A DNA stretch of 64,000 nucleotides from Chryseolinea serpens (GCF_900129725.1 NZ_FQWQ01000003.1:592686-656685); one strand, 5' to 3'; counted from the stretch's first letter, positions 41,362 through 50,130 are shown. Notes: a model not told the origin generated them from the sequence alone. Numbers and translations: made by a program.

Positions 41362-42570
41362 TCAATCCCGTTTATTCAACGCGAACATTTCGAAAAGTTC
41401 TTTCTCTCCCGCCAAGGTTTGCGCTACCCACTCGCCCAGCGCCGGCCCATGCTTGAACCCATGGCCCGAACCACCGCCCAGCAAAAAGAGATTTTGTGTC
41501 TCCGGGTGAAGATCGAAAATGAAATTGCCATCGGTGCTGTTTTCATAGGGACAAACACGGCTTTCGCCGAGGGGCGCATCCTTGAGCAGCGGGAAACGAT
41601 GGGCCAGGAATTGACGCGCGCGTTGCAGCGCCACCGGGGTCAGCGTGTGATCGCCGTTCGTGGGGTCGAAGATCTCGCCGCGAATGTCGACACCGATCTT
41701 AAAACCGCGGTGGGCGTTGCCGGGTATGCCATAGTAAAAATCTTTTCCATCCACATCCACCCAAACCGGCAGCCGCTCGAAGGCCGCGGCATGTTGTGGG
41801 GGCGGGCCGAAATAATAGACCTCTTGCTTGGTGCAGTTCACTTGTTCGCGAAGCAATTGAGGGAACAGGTCACCCAGCCAGGATCCGCAAGCAAAAATAA
41901 AAGCGTCGGCATGGAGCGTTTCTCCATTGGAAAGTGACAAGCTGTTAACGTCGCCGTGGACGTCGGCGAGGGGAGCCACGTGTGCTTGAATAAATTCGCC
42001 GCCTTCTTCCACAAATGCCGTCTGCACAGCTTGTACGGCTTCGCGGGCTTTCAGATAGCCACCATAGGGATCGAGATAGCCGTGGTGGAGATCCTGTGTG
42101 TTGATCTCCGGGTAGCGGCGGTTCAGTTCTTCGGTCGATAAATATTCATAGTCCATCCGGTGCTGTTGGGCGAAGGCGATGGAATCATCCACCAGGGGTG
42201 TCTCAGGGGTGTAGCACATCCAGAGCACGCCCGTGTTGAAGAACAATTTCTTATCAAAGCGTGCCTGGTTTTCCTTCCAGAGTTCCAGCGCCCGCACATT
42301 GAGGTTGAAGTAGGTTTCGTTCGCGCCATAGGTGGAGCGGATCACACGGGTCTCGTCGCCGGAGCTGGACCGCACGTTGCCGGCACCCCAGGCATCGACC
42401 AGCGTCACCCGGAAGCCCTTGCGCAACAGGTAGAGCGCCGACCATCCGCCAAACGCTCCGGCGCCCACGACCACAACAGATGACCCTGGCGGGAGCGAGG
42501 GATTTCGCTTCTGTGCCCTGGTTTCGGTGCGGGTCCGGGGAGCAAACGTGTTCAGGTTAGGGGGTGTCAT
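41362..42570 (-). CDS. FAD-dependent oxidoreductase, sarcosine/N-methyl-tryptophan oxidase-like
   Basis: The 402-residue protein has an N-terminal FAD fold after a 25-residue basic lead: VVVVGAGAFGGWSALYLLRKGFRVTLVDAWGAG, then SSGDETRVIRSTYG, the loop of the MSOX/MTOX family that covers flavin. The C-terminal segment LLGGSGHGFKHGPALGEWVAQTL completes the domain. A lysine (NRRY-DLHHGYLDPYG region) and covalent-FAD Cys positions cannot be confirmed. It likely oxidises a secondary amine. It lies 9 nt downstream of pyrE. Confidence 0.88.
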   Translation of the reverse strand: MTPPNLNTFAPRTRTETRAQKRNPSLPPGSSVVVVGAGAFGGWSALYLLRKGFRVTLVDAWGAGNVRSSSGDETRVIRSTYGANETYFNLNVRALELWKENQARFDKKLFFNTGVLWMCYTPETPLVDDSIAFAQQHRMDYEYLSTEELNRRYPEINTQDLHHGYLDPYGGYLKAREAVQAVQTAFVEEGGEFIQAHVAPLADVHGDVNSLSLSNGETLHADAFIFACGSWLGDLFPQLLREQVNCTKQEVYYFGPPPQHAAAFERLPVWVDVDGKDFYYGIPGNAHRGFKIGVDIRGEIFDPTNGDHTLTPVALQRARQFLAHRFPLLKDAPLGESRVCPYENSTDGNFIFDLHPETQNLFLLGGGSGHGFKHGPALGEWVAQTLAGEKELFEMFALNKRD

Positions 42571-42579
42571 GGGGGGTGA

Positions 42580-43230
42580 TTATTTCTTCCAGCCGGCGGG
42601 ATCGACGCGCCAGGCTTTTAGGGAGGTCACCTGGTCTTCGGTGATGTATTTTTCTTCCTGGGCATATTTCAGCAGGTGGCCGTAGTCGCTCAGGGTGATG
42701 AGGGAGGTGTTGGCTTCATAGAAGTTGCGCGTGGCAATGTCGAAACCATAGTTGAAAATGGAGACCATGCCCAACACTTCGAAGCCGGCCTCACGCAGGG
42801 CTTGTGCCGCCTTGAGCGAGCTGCCCCCGGTAGAGACCAGGTCTTCCACCACCACCACCTTCTGGCCTTTCACCACCCGGCCTTCGATCAGGTTTTCCAT
42901 GCCATGATCCTTCGGTTTTGGTCGGACATACAGAAAGGGGAGGTTCAATGCCTCGGCGACGAGGGCGCCCTGTGCGATCCCCGCCGTGGCCACACCGGCA
43001 ACGGCCTCCAGGGTAAAGAAATTTTCGCGAATGGCCTGCACCAGTGCATGCTTAATGGCGGTCCGGATCTCAGGATAAGAAAGGGAAAGCCTGTTATCGC
43101 AATAAATAGGCGATTTCCAGCCTGAACTCCACGTAAACGGTTTCTCCGTGTTCAATTTGATGGCCTGGATTTGCAGCAACATGGCCGCGACCTTGGCGGC
43201 GGTTTCTTCTTGGACTTTGATGATCGGCAT
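42580..43230 (-). CDS. pyrE: Orotate phosphoribosyltransferase
   Basis: PyrE joins orotate and PRPP to give OMP. The 216-residue protein has the PRPP motif KVVVVEDLVSTGGSS, and LPFLYVRPKPKDHG before it. The N-terminal region (MLLQIQAIKLNTEKPFTWSSGWKSPIYCDNRLSLSYPEIR) is typical. Length is normal. It is divergent from the Nudix gene at 43401. Confidence 0.95.
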   Translation of the reverse strand: MPIIKVQEETAAKVAAMLLQIQAIKLNTEKPFTWSSGWKSPIYCDNRLSLSYPEIRTAIKHALVQAIRENFFTLEAVAGVATAGIAQGALVAEALNLPFLYVRPKPKDHGMENLIEGRVVKGQKVVVVEDLVSTGGSSLKAAQALREAGFEVLGMVSIFNYGFDIATRNFYEANTSLITLSDYGHLLKYAQEEKYITEDQVTSLKAWRVDPAGWKK

Positions 43231-43400
43231 AATGCCGAAAGGTAGAATTAAAAATCATTCCGGTAAATGCCCTGGGCAACCCCGAACGGCCGGCAGAAAA
43301 AAAACTTATTTGCCGGCGGTAAAAAATCCCGAATCCACTTGCCACCTTGAGAATTATTCGCTCTTTTGCGAACATGGTGAAGTTGTAAACTCATCGCCCC

Positions 43401-44087
43401 ATGATCATTTTTATCAACGACATTCCCGTCCGAATCCTCAAGGCAGATGAACAACCCGGCGAAGGCCGTGTAAACCACATCATTGACGCAGCCCAGGAAC
43501 CTGTCACCCAGGCAAAACTCATCTATCACGTCTGGATCCAAAACGTGGGGGAGCAGGAATTGAACACGCTGCTCAATTTTCTGGATGCCAAGGTGCCTAC
43601 CAGTGTGCTGTCCATAAGCGTTTCCGTGAAGGACTACGATATCACCAAACAATATCTCCGCAGCAAATTCAAGGTGGTGAAAGCCGCCGGAGGCCTCGTG
43701 CGCAAAAAGGATAAATTCCTCATGATCTACCGTCTCAAAAAATGGGACCTGCCAAAAGGCAAACGCGAAAAGGACGAAACCAGCAAACAAGCCGCCGTGC
43801 GGGAAGTGGAGGAGGAGTGCAACGTGACTGTGAAACTAGGCCAAAAGATCTGTACCACCTGGCACACCTACACCATGAACAAGCGTGCCATGATCAAGAA
43901 AACACGCTGGTATGTGATGGACGTCGTCGACGACACACGCATGAGACCCCAACCCACCGAAGATATCGAGGAAACCCGTTGGATGAACCGCAAGGAAGTG
44001 TATCACGCCCTGGAACATTCGTACAAATCGATCAACTATGTGTTCGAGCAGTACTATGAGGTGATGGAGATCAATCCGGCGAAATAG
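43401..44087 (+). CDS. Nudix hydrolase with an extra N-terminal domain
   Basis: The 228-residue protein has a Nudix box GKREKDETSKQAAVREVEEECN from about residue 117 in the C-terminal half, matching GX5EX7REUXEEXGU except Cys for the late Gly. The first about 90 residues (MIIFINDIPVRILKADEQPGEG ...) form an unrecognised alpha/beta domain found in place of a regulatory module. Nudix enzymes split nucleoside diphosphates linked to other groups. It is divergent from pyrE and convergent with coaD, with a repeat-filled spacer. Confidence 0.85.
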   Translation: MIIFINDIPVRILKADEQPGEGRVNHIIDAAQEPVTQAKLIYHVWIQNVGEQELNTLLNFLDAKVPTSVLSISVSVKDYDITKQYLRSKFKVVKAAGGLVRKKDKFLMIYRLKKWDLPKGKREKDETSKQAAVREVEEECNVTVKLGQKICTTWHTYTMNKRAMIKKTRWYVMDVVDDTRMRPQPTEDIEETRWMNRKEVYHALEHSYKSINYVFEQYYEVMEINPAK

Positions 44088-44115
44088 TTTTGTGGAGGAG
44101 GGGGAAGTTAGCAGC

Positions 44116-44143
44116 CAGAATTCAGTAGTCAGTAGCCAGTAGT
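44116..44143. repeat. Four 7-bp repeats (CAGTAGN type)
   Basis: CAGAATT, CAGTAGT, CAGTAGC, CAGTAGT follow each other at a strict 7-bp period, in the spacer between the convergent Nudix and coaD genes. In reverse they read as CTG-starting units like those at 33559, and both share AATTCTGG at one edge. Confidence 0.55.
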
Positions 44144-44157
44144 TTTTATCCACTTGT

Positions 44158-44186
44158 CGCCGTTGTTGGAGTTCTTCTCCAACAAC
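44158..44186. repeat. Hairpin repeat, third copy of the 35848 family
   Basis: GTTGTTGGAG (44162-44171), TTCTT loop and CTCCAACAAC (44177-44186) form a perfect 10-bp stem after a GTCGCC lead shared with the 35877 copy. Two base pairs differ from that copy, each changed on both sides, so pairing is kept. It lies between convergent genes. Confidence 0.7.
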
Positions 44187-44196
44187 ACCTTACCTG

Positions 44197-44658
44197 TCAT
44201 TTTAAGGAGTAGGGAATAAATTCCGATACATCACCGCCATACTTATGCACTTCGCGGATAATGGACGAACTGATCCAGGCCAGTTGTGGCGTGGTGATCA
44301 GGAATACCGACTCCATTTCCTCATAGAGTTTCCGGTTCACCTGTGAAATGCTGTTTTCGTATTCGAAGTCGGTCGTGTTGCGCAGGCCTCTTAACAGGAA
44401 ACGTGCGCCGTTCTTTCGGGCAAATCCCGCCGTCAGCTCGGAGAACTTCACCACTCTGATGTTGGGGTATTTTTGAAACGCCGTCTGGATCCGCTCCAGC
44501 ATGAAGTCGATCTCGAAATAGCGTGTGCTCTTTTGGCTGTTGTAGCCGATGGCGATGATGATCTCGTCAAAAAGCTGGAGTCCGCGAAGCACGATGTCTT
44601 CGTGTCCTTTGGTGAAGGGATCGAACGATCCGGGAAAAAGGGCAATGCGTTTGGCCAT
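44197..44658 (-). CDS. coaD: Phosphopantetheine adenylyltransferase
   Basis: CoaD adenylates 4'-phosphopantetheine in coenzyme A synthesis. The 153-residue protein opens MAKRIALFPGSFDPFTKGHEDIV, has the substrate region RGLRNTTDFEYENSISQVNR and the ISSSIIRE motif near the end. Length and motifs are normal. It follows the DUF3822 gene, a pairing common in Bacteroidota. Confidence 0.97.
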   Translation of the reverse strand: MAKRIALFPGSFDPFTKGHEDIVLRGLQLFDEIIIAIGYNSQKSTRYFEIDFMLERIQTAFQKYPNIRVVKFSELTAGFARKNGARFLLRGLRNTTDFEYENSISQVNRKLYEEMESVFLITTPQLAWISSSIIREVHKYGGDVSEFIPYSLK

Positions 44659-44723
44659 GGGGTGGAAGCGTTAAGGTCGGGATAGCGCGTATTTTTTATT
44701 TGCCCCCGTGTGGCATGGGCAAA

Positions 44724-45611
44724 TCAATGGATCAGGTGGATGCTGTAGAGATCAAAGTAATGGTGCTCGGGCACTTCATCGAAGGCGTAGCTGAAGTTGA
44801 GGTCGTCCGGTTCGCCGCCGAAAGTGACGTTGCTGATGTATTTGTAGAATTCGTGGTAGTGAGGCGAATTCTTGCCGATATAGCCCCACAAAATGACCTG
44901 GCTGGTTTGCTGATCCATGTTCAGCGACTTCATCACCAGCATGATGTATTTGATATAATCCGAAAATTGCTTGATCGCAAACTGGTTGTAGTACAACAAC
45001 TTTTTGTCGCGGCACGCCAAAATGTGGAGCTTGAAGCGATCCACGTAGATGTACAACGGGTTGTCTTTGCGCTTTTCAGCAAACTGCATGGTGCCTTCAA
45101 TGAGGGCGGCCGACTGGTGCGTGTAGACCGGCGGGTTGTTGGGATACACGCTGTTGAGCCACGCCCGCAGGCTGCTGCTCATGGCAAACACGGTCACGGC
45201 CTGTGAACGTTCATTGAACGACGCCAGCACATCTTCCTTCGTGGGGTCGATGTGGGCATTGAATTTCAGATAGTCGGCGATCGACGCTTCGGCAAACAAC
45301 GCCTGCGGCACCTGCACGAACTTGGGGTTCTTTATCGAAACTTTTATCTTTTTCCAGAAATTCGCTTTCAGCAACGCGTGCGAATCGAACAATTGGTCGA
45401 GAATGTGGATGAGTTCTTCGTTGGAGGTAAGGTTGGGGAGGACAAAGTCTTCCAGGAGCAATACCTTTTCGTCTTCGGTGCGGATGACGGAGAGCTGGAA
45501 ATCGCGCGCACCGATATTGATCAGCAGGTGATATTGATGAAGAAACTCTTCATCAAAAAGATCATCCTTGATTTTACGGATCAATTTGTAGGTAAGCGTC
45601 GTAGTCTCCAA
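44724..45611 (-). CDS. DUF3822 family protein
   Basis: The 295-residue protein has the ASKHA-like core of the DUF3822 family: LLINIGARDFQLSVIRTEDEKVLLLEDFVLPN near the start, ALIEGTMQFAEKRKDNPLYIYVDRFKLHILACRDKKLLYYNQFAI in the middle. The start codon is TTG at 45611; no ATG is in frame upstream or near, which is unusual. A perfect TAACTTTG box overlaps that TTG (45609-45616), so a slightly later start cannot be excluded. The role is unproven; the family sits beside coaD in many Bacteroidota. Confidence 0.85.
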   Translation of the reverse strand: METTTLTYKLIRKIKDDLFDEEFLHQYHLLINIGARDFQLSVIRTEDEKVLLLEDFVLPNLTSNEELIHILDQLFDSHALLKANFWKKIKVSIKNPKFVQVPQALFAEASIADYLKFNAHIDPTKEDVLASFNERSQAVTVFAMSSSLRAWLNSVYPNNPPVYTHQSAALIEGTMQFAEKRKDNPLYIYVDRFKLHILACRDKKLLYYNQFAIKQFSDYIKYIMLVMKSLNMDQQTSQVILWGYIGKNSPHYHEFYKYISNVTFGGEPDDLNFSYAFDEVPEHHYFDLYSIHLIH

Positions 45612-45769
45612 AGTTAGTGCCGGGTTATCATGGTTTGCCGCATGAGCCGACGCAAACGCTTGAGCAGAGAAAGATGGTCGAAACCGTCCGGTATCCAGTC
45701 AGGGTTCACGTTGTGCAATAATAATTATTTTAAAGGGGAAATCACAAAGCGGAATTTGCGGAACGTCAA

Positions 45770-46234
45770 TTAAATACGATAAAATCCGGATAGTCGTCGC
45801 AGGTCATCGGCCGTGCGGGCAAGACGGAAGATGCCGTGGAGTGCCCCGGCGGGTAGCCGTTGGATTTCGCCTGGGGTCATGAACTTCGCGTCGGCGATCA
45901 ACTGGAGCTCCGGATCGTGCCCCGCCTTCAATTCACCGCCGGTTTGTGTCACTTCGAAGAACAGTTCGATCGCGTGCAATGGAGGTTGGATGAACTCGCA
46001 GCCAAAGCGAAACCGGGGAGCGTCGACAAACAAGCCTGTTTCCTCGCGATATTCGCGCTTTAGGGCCTCTTCCAGCGACTCACCCAGCTCTACGCCACCG
46101 CCTGGGGGCGCCCAGAAGTCGCCCTGTCGTAGCATTTTGTGGTTCACCAGCAGCAGCCGGTCGCCCTGCCAGCAAAGACCACAGGCGCGTACCCGCACTT
46201 TGTGACCATAGGTTTCGCTGATTTTTGCATCCAT
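45770..46234 (-). CDS. Nudix hydrolase
   Basis: The 154-residue protein has a complete Nudix box, GGGVELGESLEEALKREYREETGL (split across residues about 44-66), with PPGGGVE and REYREET. The N-terminal VRVRACGLCWQGDRLLLVNHK matches the 8-oxo-dGTP/ADP-ribose pyrophosphatase group. The substrate is not told by the sequence. The gene stands alone, 159 nt past the DUF3822 start on the other side. Confidence 0.9.
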   Translation of the reverse strand: MDAKISETYGHKVRVRACGLCWQGDRLLLVNHKMLRQGDFWAPPGGGVELGESLEEALKREYREETGLFVDAPRFRFGCEFIQPPLHAIELFFEVTQTGGELKAGHDPELQLIADAKFMTPGEIQRLPAGALHGIFRLARTADDLRRLSGFYRI

Positions 46235-46330
46235 TCGGTTACCGGTAAGGCAAAAATGATATTGACCGTAAATTCGATGATTCCGGCGTAGAAATTTTCA
46301 TATTCTGGCAGAATTGTTGAATGAAGGTTT

Positions 46331-46338
46331 TAAATTTG
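46331..46338 (+). promoter_or_regulatory. Perfect -7 box of the DUF1573 promoter
   Basis: TAAATTTG matches the TAnnTTTG consensus exactly, 17 nt before the start codon. Nearby TTG triplets lie slightly too close for a standard -33 element, so promoter function is likely but not proven. Confidence 0.5.
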
Positions 46339-46354
46339 AAAAAAAGTAAAGGTT

Positions 46355-46780
46355 ATGAAGAAGAATTTGTTCCTGATGATTTTCCTGGCCGTAGCAGCAC
46401 AAGGTCTTGTACTGCAAGCCAGCGCACAAACCGCCGCCGCGAACGGTCCTGTGATCACATTCGAAAAGAAGTCGCATGACTTCGGTGACATGGTGCAAGG
46501 CGACAAGGTTCAACATGTATGGAAATTTACCAATACCGGAAACGAACCCTTGATCATCACCAACGTTGCGGTGACCTGTGGTTGCACCACGCCGGAAGGC
46601 TGGCCGCGCGATCCGATCGCTCCCGGTGGCAAAGGTGAAATTCCCATCGCATTCAACAGCGCCGGTAAAATGGGCAAACAAAATAAAGTGGTGACGATCG
46701 TCTCCAACGCCGTAAACGCGGAGGGTGCACAGATCTCTTTCACGGCCAACGTGATCGAAAAGAAAGCGAATCCCCAATAG
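46355..46780 (+). CDS. DUF1573 exported protein
   Basis: The 141-residue protein has a signal peptide (MKKNLFLMIFLAVAAQGLVLQASAQ) and one DUF1573 immunoglobulin-like domain: ITFEKKSHDFGDMVQGDKVQHVWKFTNTGNEPLIITNVAVTCGCTTPEGWPRDPIAPG. The conserved VxxxCGCTTPEW-like segment is a family hallmark. Bacteroidota carry many copies; the function is unknown but such domains are found in cell-surface proteins. It has its own -7 box and a strong terminator. Confidence 0.9.
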   Translation: MKKNLFLMIFLAVAAQGLVLQASAQTAAANGPVITFEKKSHDFGDMVQGDKVQHVWKFTNTGNEPLIITNVAVTCGCTTPEGWPRDPIAPGGKGEIPIAFNSAGKMGKQNKVVTIVSNAVNAEGAQISFTANVIEKKANPQ

Positions 46781-46802
46781 TTTTGTTTTTCTAAAGAGAT
46801 AT

Positions 46803-46831
46803 AAAAAGCCATTCGCATGAATGGCTTTTTT
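46803..46831. terminator. Bidirectional rho-independent terminator
   Basis: AAAAAGCCATTC, loop GCAT, then GAATGGCTTTTTT forms a perfect 12-bp stem bordered by A- and T-runs. It lies between the convergent DUF1573 and DUF423 genes and can serve both. Confidence 0.9.
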
Positions 46832-46869
46832 ATTTGTCTTTGGTCGGACCGGCAAGTCCGCGTTGCCCA

Positions 46870-47244
46870 TTATTTTTTGTAAACGCCAAGAAAAAGGAAC
46901 ACCCATCCGAGGATGAACAACACGCCTCCCAAGGGCGTCACCGCCCCCAGCACGCCCAGGCCGGTGAAACAAAGCGCGAACAAGCTGCCGCTGAAAAGGA
47001 AGATGCCGAGAAGGAAAAAGAAGCCGGCATAATATAATTTCTTTGAGGAAAATTGGCCCATCAGCACCCCCACGGCCAGCATAGCCAAAGCGTGGTAAAA
47101 CTGGTAGCGCACGGCCAGCTCGTAAGTGTCTAGCCGCCCCGTGGCAGTCAGGGTGGGTTTGAGCGCATGGGCGCCAAAAGCTCCCACAATGACGGCGAGG
47201 CATCCCATCACGGCTGCGCTCAGAAGTGTGTTTCGTTGATTCAT
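46870..47244 (-). CDS. DUF423 family membrane protein
   Basis: The 124-residue protein is four membrane helices with the DUF423 motif GAFGAHALKP in the first loop, YQFYHALAMLAVG in helix 2 and LGxVTPLGGxLFxxGW near the end. The function is unknown. It overlaps the yggS gene by four bases, so the two share a transcript. Confidence 0.9.
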   Translation of the reverse strand: MNQRNTLLSAAVMGCLAVIVGAFGAHALKPTLTATGRLDTYELAVRYQFYHALAMLAVGVLMGQFSSKKLYYAGFFFLLGIFLFSGSLFALCFTGLGVLGAVTPLGGVLFILGWVFLFLGVYKK

Positions 47245-47921
47245 TTTTGATTTTCGTAATGACGTTCTCCAAAGATAGCCGATCCCACCCGCACCAACGT
47301 GCTGCCTTCTTCGGCTGCAATTTTATAATCGCTGCTCATGCCCATCGACAATTCTTTCATCATCGCATGCGACGGCAACGCGGAAGATTTTAATTTTTCA
47401 AAAAAGGTCTTCAGTCCGTGAAATTCTTTGCGGATCTGCCCTTCATCTTCCGTGAGCGTGGCCATACCCATGAGACCCTGCACCTGGATGTGCTTCAGAC
47501 CGGCAAAAGCGGTGGATTGAAAAAGTTGCAACACCTCGTCTTCGGAGAATCCGAACTTGGTGTCTTCTTCCGCGATGTGAAGCTGGAGCAAACAGGGGAT
47601 GATGCGGTTGGCCTTGGCTGCTTGCTTGTCGATCTCCTCCAGCAGGCGGGCGCTGTCCACGGAATGGATGAGGGTAACGAAGGGCGCGATATATTTTACC
47701 TTGTTGGACTGCAAGTGGCCGATCATATGCCAGGCAATATCTTTGGGCAGGGCCTCGTGTTTGGGCACCATTTCCTGTACCTTGTTCTCGCCAAAAACGC
47801 GCTGCCCTGCGGCATATGCCTCAGCGATTTGCTCCACGGGCTTGGTCTTGCTCACGGCCACCAGGGCGCAACCCGCGGGTAAGTTTTGGAGAAGATTGTT
47901 GATGTTATTCTTAATATTCAT
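47241..47921 (-). CDS. YggS-type pyridoxal phosphate homeostasis protein
   Basis: The 226-residue protein is a PLP-binding single-barrel protein of the YggS/PROSC family: LVAVSKTKPVEQIAEAYAAGQRVFGENKVQE (Lys for PLP, GENxVQE), AWHMIGHLQSNKVKYI, HSVDS, and a C-terminal LSMGMSSDYKIAAEEGSTLVRVGSAIFG. YggS buffers free PLP and affects amino acid pools. It overlaps the DUF423 gene and is divergent from the GH3 gene. Confidence 0.93.
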   Translation of the reverse strand: MNIKNNINNLLQNLPAGCALVAVSKTKPVEQIAEAYAAGQRVFGENKVQEMVPKHEALPKDIAWHMIGHLQSNKVKYIAPFVTLIHSVDSARLLEEIDKQAAKANRIIPCLLQLHIAEEDTKFGFSEDEVLQLFQSTAFAGLKHIQVQGLMGMATLTEDEGQIRKEFHGLKTFFEKLKSSALPSHAMMKELSMGMSSDYKIAAEEGSTLVRVGSAIFGERHYENQK

Positions 47922-47960
47922 GCCTATTTTTAGCCCCTAAACCACCAAAGCTACGCAAAT

Positions 47961-49517
47961 ATGGCACTCCTTGGAACATTGCTGAAAAAAGGGATCCGGC
48001 TCCGTGAGATGATGGAGCAGGAGTATACCTCTCCCTTCGATCTGCAAAAGAAAGAGCTAAAGGAGCTGCTGATGACCGCCAGCCAGACCGAATTTGGGAA
48101 GCACTATAACTTTGGCCACGTGTTGCAGGGCTTCCGCAAAGGCGACAAGGAATTTTATAAACGCTTTAGCAAATCGATCCCCCTGCATACGTATAACAAA
48201 ATCTACGCCGACTGGTGGAAGCTGGCTTTGCAGGGCGCCCGCAATGTCTGCTGGCCGGGTCGCATAAAATATTTCGCCTTGAGCTCGGGCACCTCCGAGG
48301 CATCGTCCAAGTACATTCCCGTGACAAAGGACATGACCAAGGCGATCCAGAAAACAAGTGTCCGCCAGATCCTGTCGCTTTCCAAGTATGACCTGGAGCC
48401 TGAAATTTTTCAGTCCGGCATTCTCATGCTGGGGGGCAGCACCCACCTGAACAAGCGGGGCAGCTACTTTGAAGGTGACCTCAGCGGTATCCAGGCGGCC
48501 CGTTTGCCATTCTGGTTCCAGCACTTTTATAAACCCGGCAAGAAGATCGCCAAGAACCGCGACTGGGATACCAAACTGGACGAGATCGCACGCAAGGCCG
48601 GCGACTGGGACATCGGCATCGTGGTGGGCGTGCCGGCGTGGATCCAGATCCTCATGGAGAAGATCATCAAGTTCCACCGCATCAAGAACATTCACGAAAT
48701 ATGGCCCAACCTCGAAGTGTATGTGCACGGGGGCGTGTCGTTTGATCCCTATCGCAAAGGATTTGAGAAGTTATTAGGCCGGCCCATCAGTTACATCGAG
48801 ACCTACCTGGCATCGGAAGGCTTCATTGCTTTTCAGGCCTACCCAAATCGCCGCACCATGCGACTGGTGTTGAACAACGGCATCTTCTATGAATTTGTGC
48901 CCTTCGATGAAAAGAACTTCGACGCCGCCGGTGAAATAAAACCCGACGCCGAAACGCTCATGATCGATGAAGTGGAGGAGGGAAAAGACTATGCCATCCT
49001 GCTGTCGTCGTGCGCGGGCGCGTGGCGTTACATCATTGGCGATGTGATCAAATTCACCTCGCTGGAAGAAGCGGAGATCGTGATCACGGGACGCACCAAA
49101 CATTTTTTGAGCCTTTGCGGCGAACACCTTTCGGTGGACAACATGAACAAGGCCATCGAACTGGTGTCAAACGATTTTAATATCAACATCCCCGAGTTTG
49201 CCGTGGCCGGGATCCCGTATCAATCCTTGTTTGCCCACCACTGGTTTGTGGGCACCGACGACAAGGTGGACAAGAAACTGCTGAAAGAGAAAATAGACGA
49301 GCACCTCAAAGTGCTGAACGACGACTACGCCGTAGAGCGCAGCGCCGCCCTGCGCGAGATCTTTGTGGATGTGCTGCCGGTGAAAACGTTTTATGATTGG
49401 ATGGAGTCGAAGGGGAAAGTTGGCGGTCAGAATAAATTTCCAAGGGTAATGAAAAACGCCCAGTTGGACGATTGGAAAAATTTCCTTCAAACCCATTCGA
49501 ATGGCAATCGTTCGTGA
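47961..49517 (+). CDS. GH3 auxin-responsive promoter family protein (acyl-adenylating)
   Basis: The 518-residue protein belongs to the GH3 superfamily of ANL-like enzymes: KYFALSSGTSEASSKYIPVTKDM is the ATP loop, with QAYPNRRTMRLVLNNGIFYEFVPFDE and the later YTxxCGxWRYxxGDxIxF-like SSCAGAWRYIIGDVIKFTSLEEAEIVITGRTKHFLSLCGEHLSV. Plant relatives join amino acids to acyl acids; the bacterial substrate is unknown. Bacteroidota members are common, about 500 residues. It overlaps the LysE gene by 17 bases, so both are co-translated. Confidence 0.9.
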   Translation: MALLGTLLKKGIRLREMMEQEYTSPFDLQKKELKELLMTASQTEFGKHYNFGHVLQGFRKGDKEFYKRFSKSIPLHTYNKIYADWWKLALQGARNVCWPGRIKYFALSSGTSEASSKYIPVTKDMTKAIQKTSVRQILSLSKYDLEPEIFQSGILMLGGSTHLNKRGSYFEGDLSGIQAARLPFWFQHFYKPGKKIAKNRDWDTKLDEIARKAGDWDIGIVVGVPAWIQILMEKIIKFHRIKNIHEIWPNLEVYVHGGVSFDPYRKGFEKLLGRPISYIETYLASEGFIAFQAYPNRRTMRLVLNNGIFYEFVPFDEKNFDAAGEIKPDAETLMIDEVEEGKDYAILLSSCAGAWRYIIGDVIKFTSLEEAEIVITGRTKHFLSLCGEHLSVDNMNKAIELVSNDFNINIPEFAVAGIPYQSLFAHHWFVGTDDKVDKKLLKEKIDEHLKVLNDDYAVERSAALREIFVDVLPVKTFYDWMESKGKVGGQNKFPRVMKNAQLDDWKNFLQTHSNGNRS

Positions 49518-50130
49518 CGGTGTTCTCTACGGGATCGTGCTGGCCTTTCTCATCGGGCCGGTGTTTTTCGCATTGCTGCAAACCAGTATCGAGCGTGGCT
49601 TCTGGAGCGGCTTCTGGGTAGCGGTCGGCATTTCGTGTAGCGATGCCCTCTACATCCTGGTGTCGTATTTGGGGTTGATCCAGTTCATGCAAGCCGAACG
49701 TTTCCGGCATTACCTGGCCTACGGCGGTGGACTGGTGTTGTTAGGTTTTGGGGTCTACTATCTCGCCGTCAAGAGCAGGAAACTCGTCGTTTTCGATCCG
49801 AAGAACATCGCTGAGAGAAGTTGGATCAGGCTGGCGCTGAAAGGATTTATCATCAACGGCCTCAGCCCCATGGTGCTTTTCTTTTGGATCGCCACAGTTG
49901 GTGTGGCCACCACGCGCTTAGGCTACACGTTGCCCAACGAGGCATTTATATTTTTTGGGTCTATCGTCGGCACTGTATTCTCCACCGACCTGATCAAGGC
50001 AAAACTTGCCGACAAACTTCGCACGATCATCACGCCCCGGTCTATCCGGATCATGAACATCATATTGGGTATTGTGCTGATTGTTTTTGCGGGTAAGCTC
50101 ATCTTTTTCCCCAACACCATTCCGCATTAA
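49501..50130 (+). CDS. LysE/RhtB family exporter
   Basis: The 209-residue membrane protein has six spans with LysE-type features: VLAFLIGPVFFALLQTSIERGFWSGFWVAVGISCSDALYILVSY and IKGFLINGLSPMVLFFWIATVG-like repeats. The family exports amino acids or similar metabolites. Its start lies inside the GH3 gene (17-bp overlap), so it may export the product of that enzyme; this is an inference. It is convergent with the VWA gene, sharing a four-base overlap. Confidence 0.88.
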   Translation: MAIVRDGVLYGIVLAFLIGPVFFALLQTSIERGFWSGFWVAVGISCSDALYILVSYLGLIQFMQAERFRHYLAYGGGLVLLGFGVYYLAVKSRKLVVFDPKNIAERSWIRLALKGFIINGLSPMVLFFWIATVGVATTRLGYTLPNEAFIFFGSIVGTVFSTDLIKAKLADKLRTIITPRSIRIMNIILGIVLIVFAGKLIFFPNTIPH

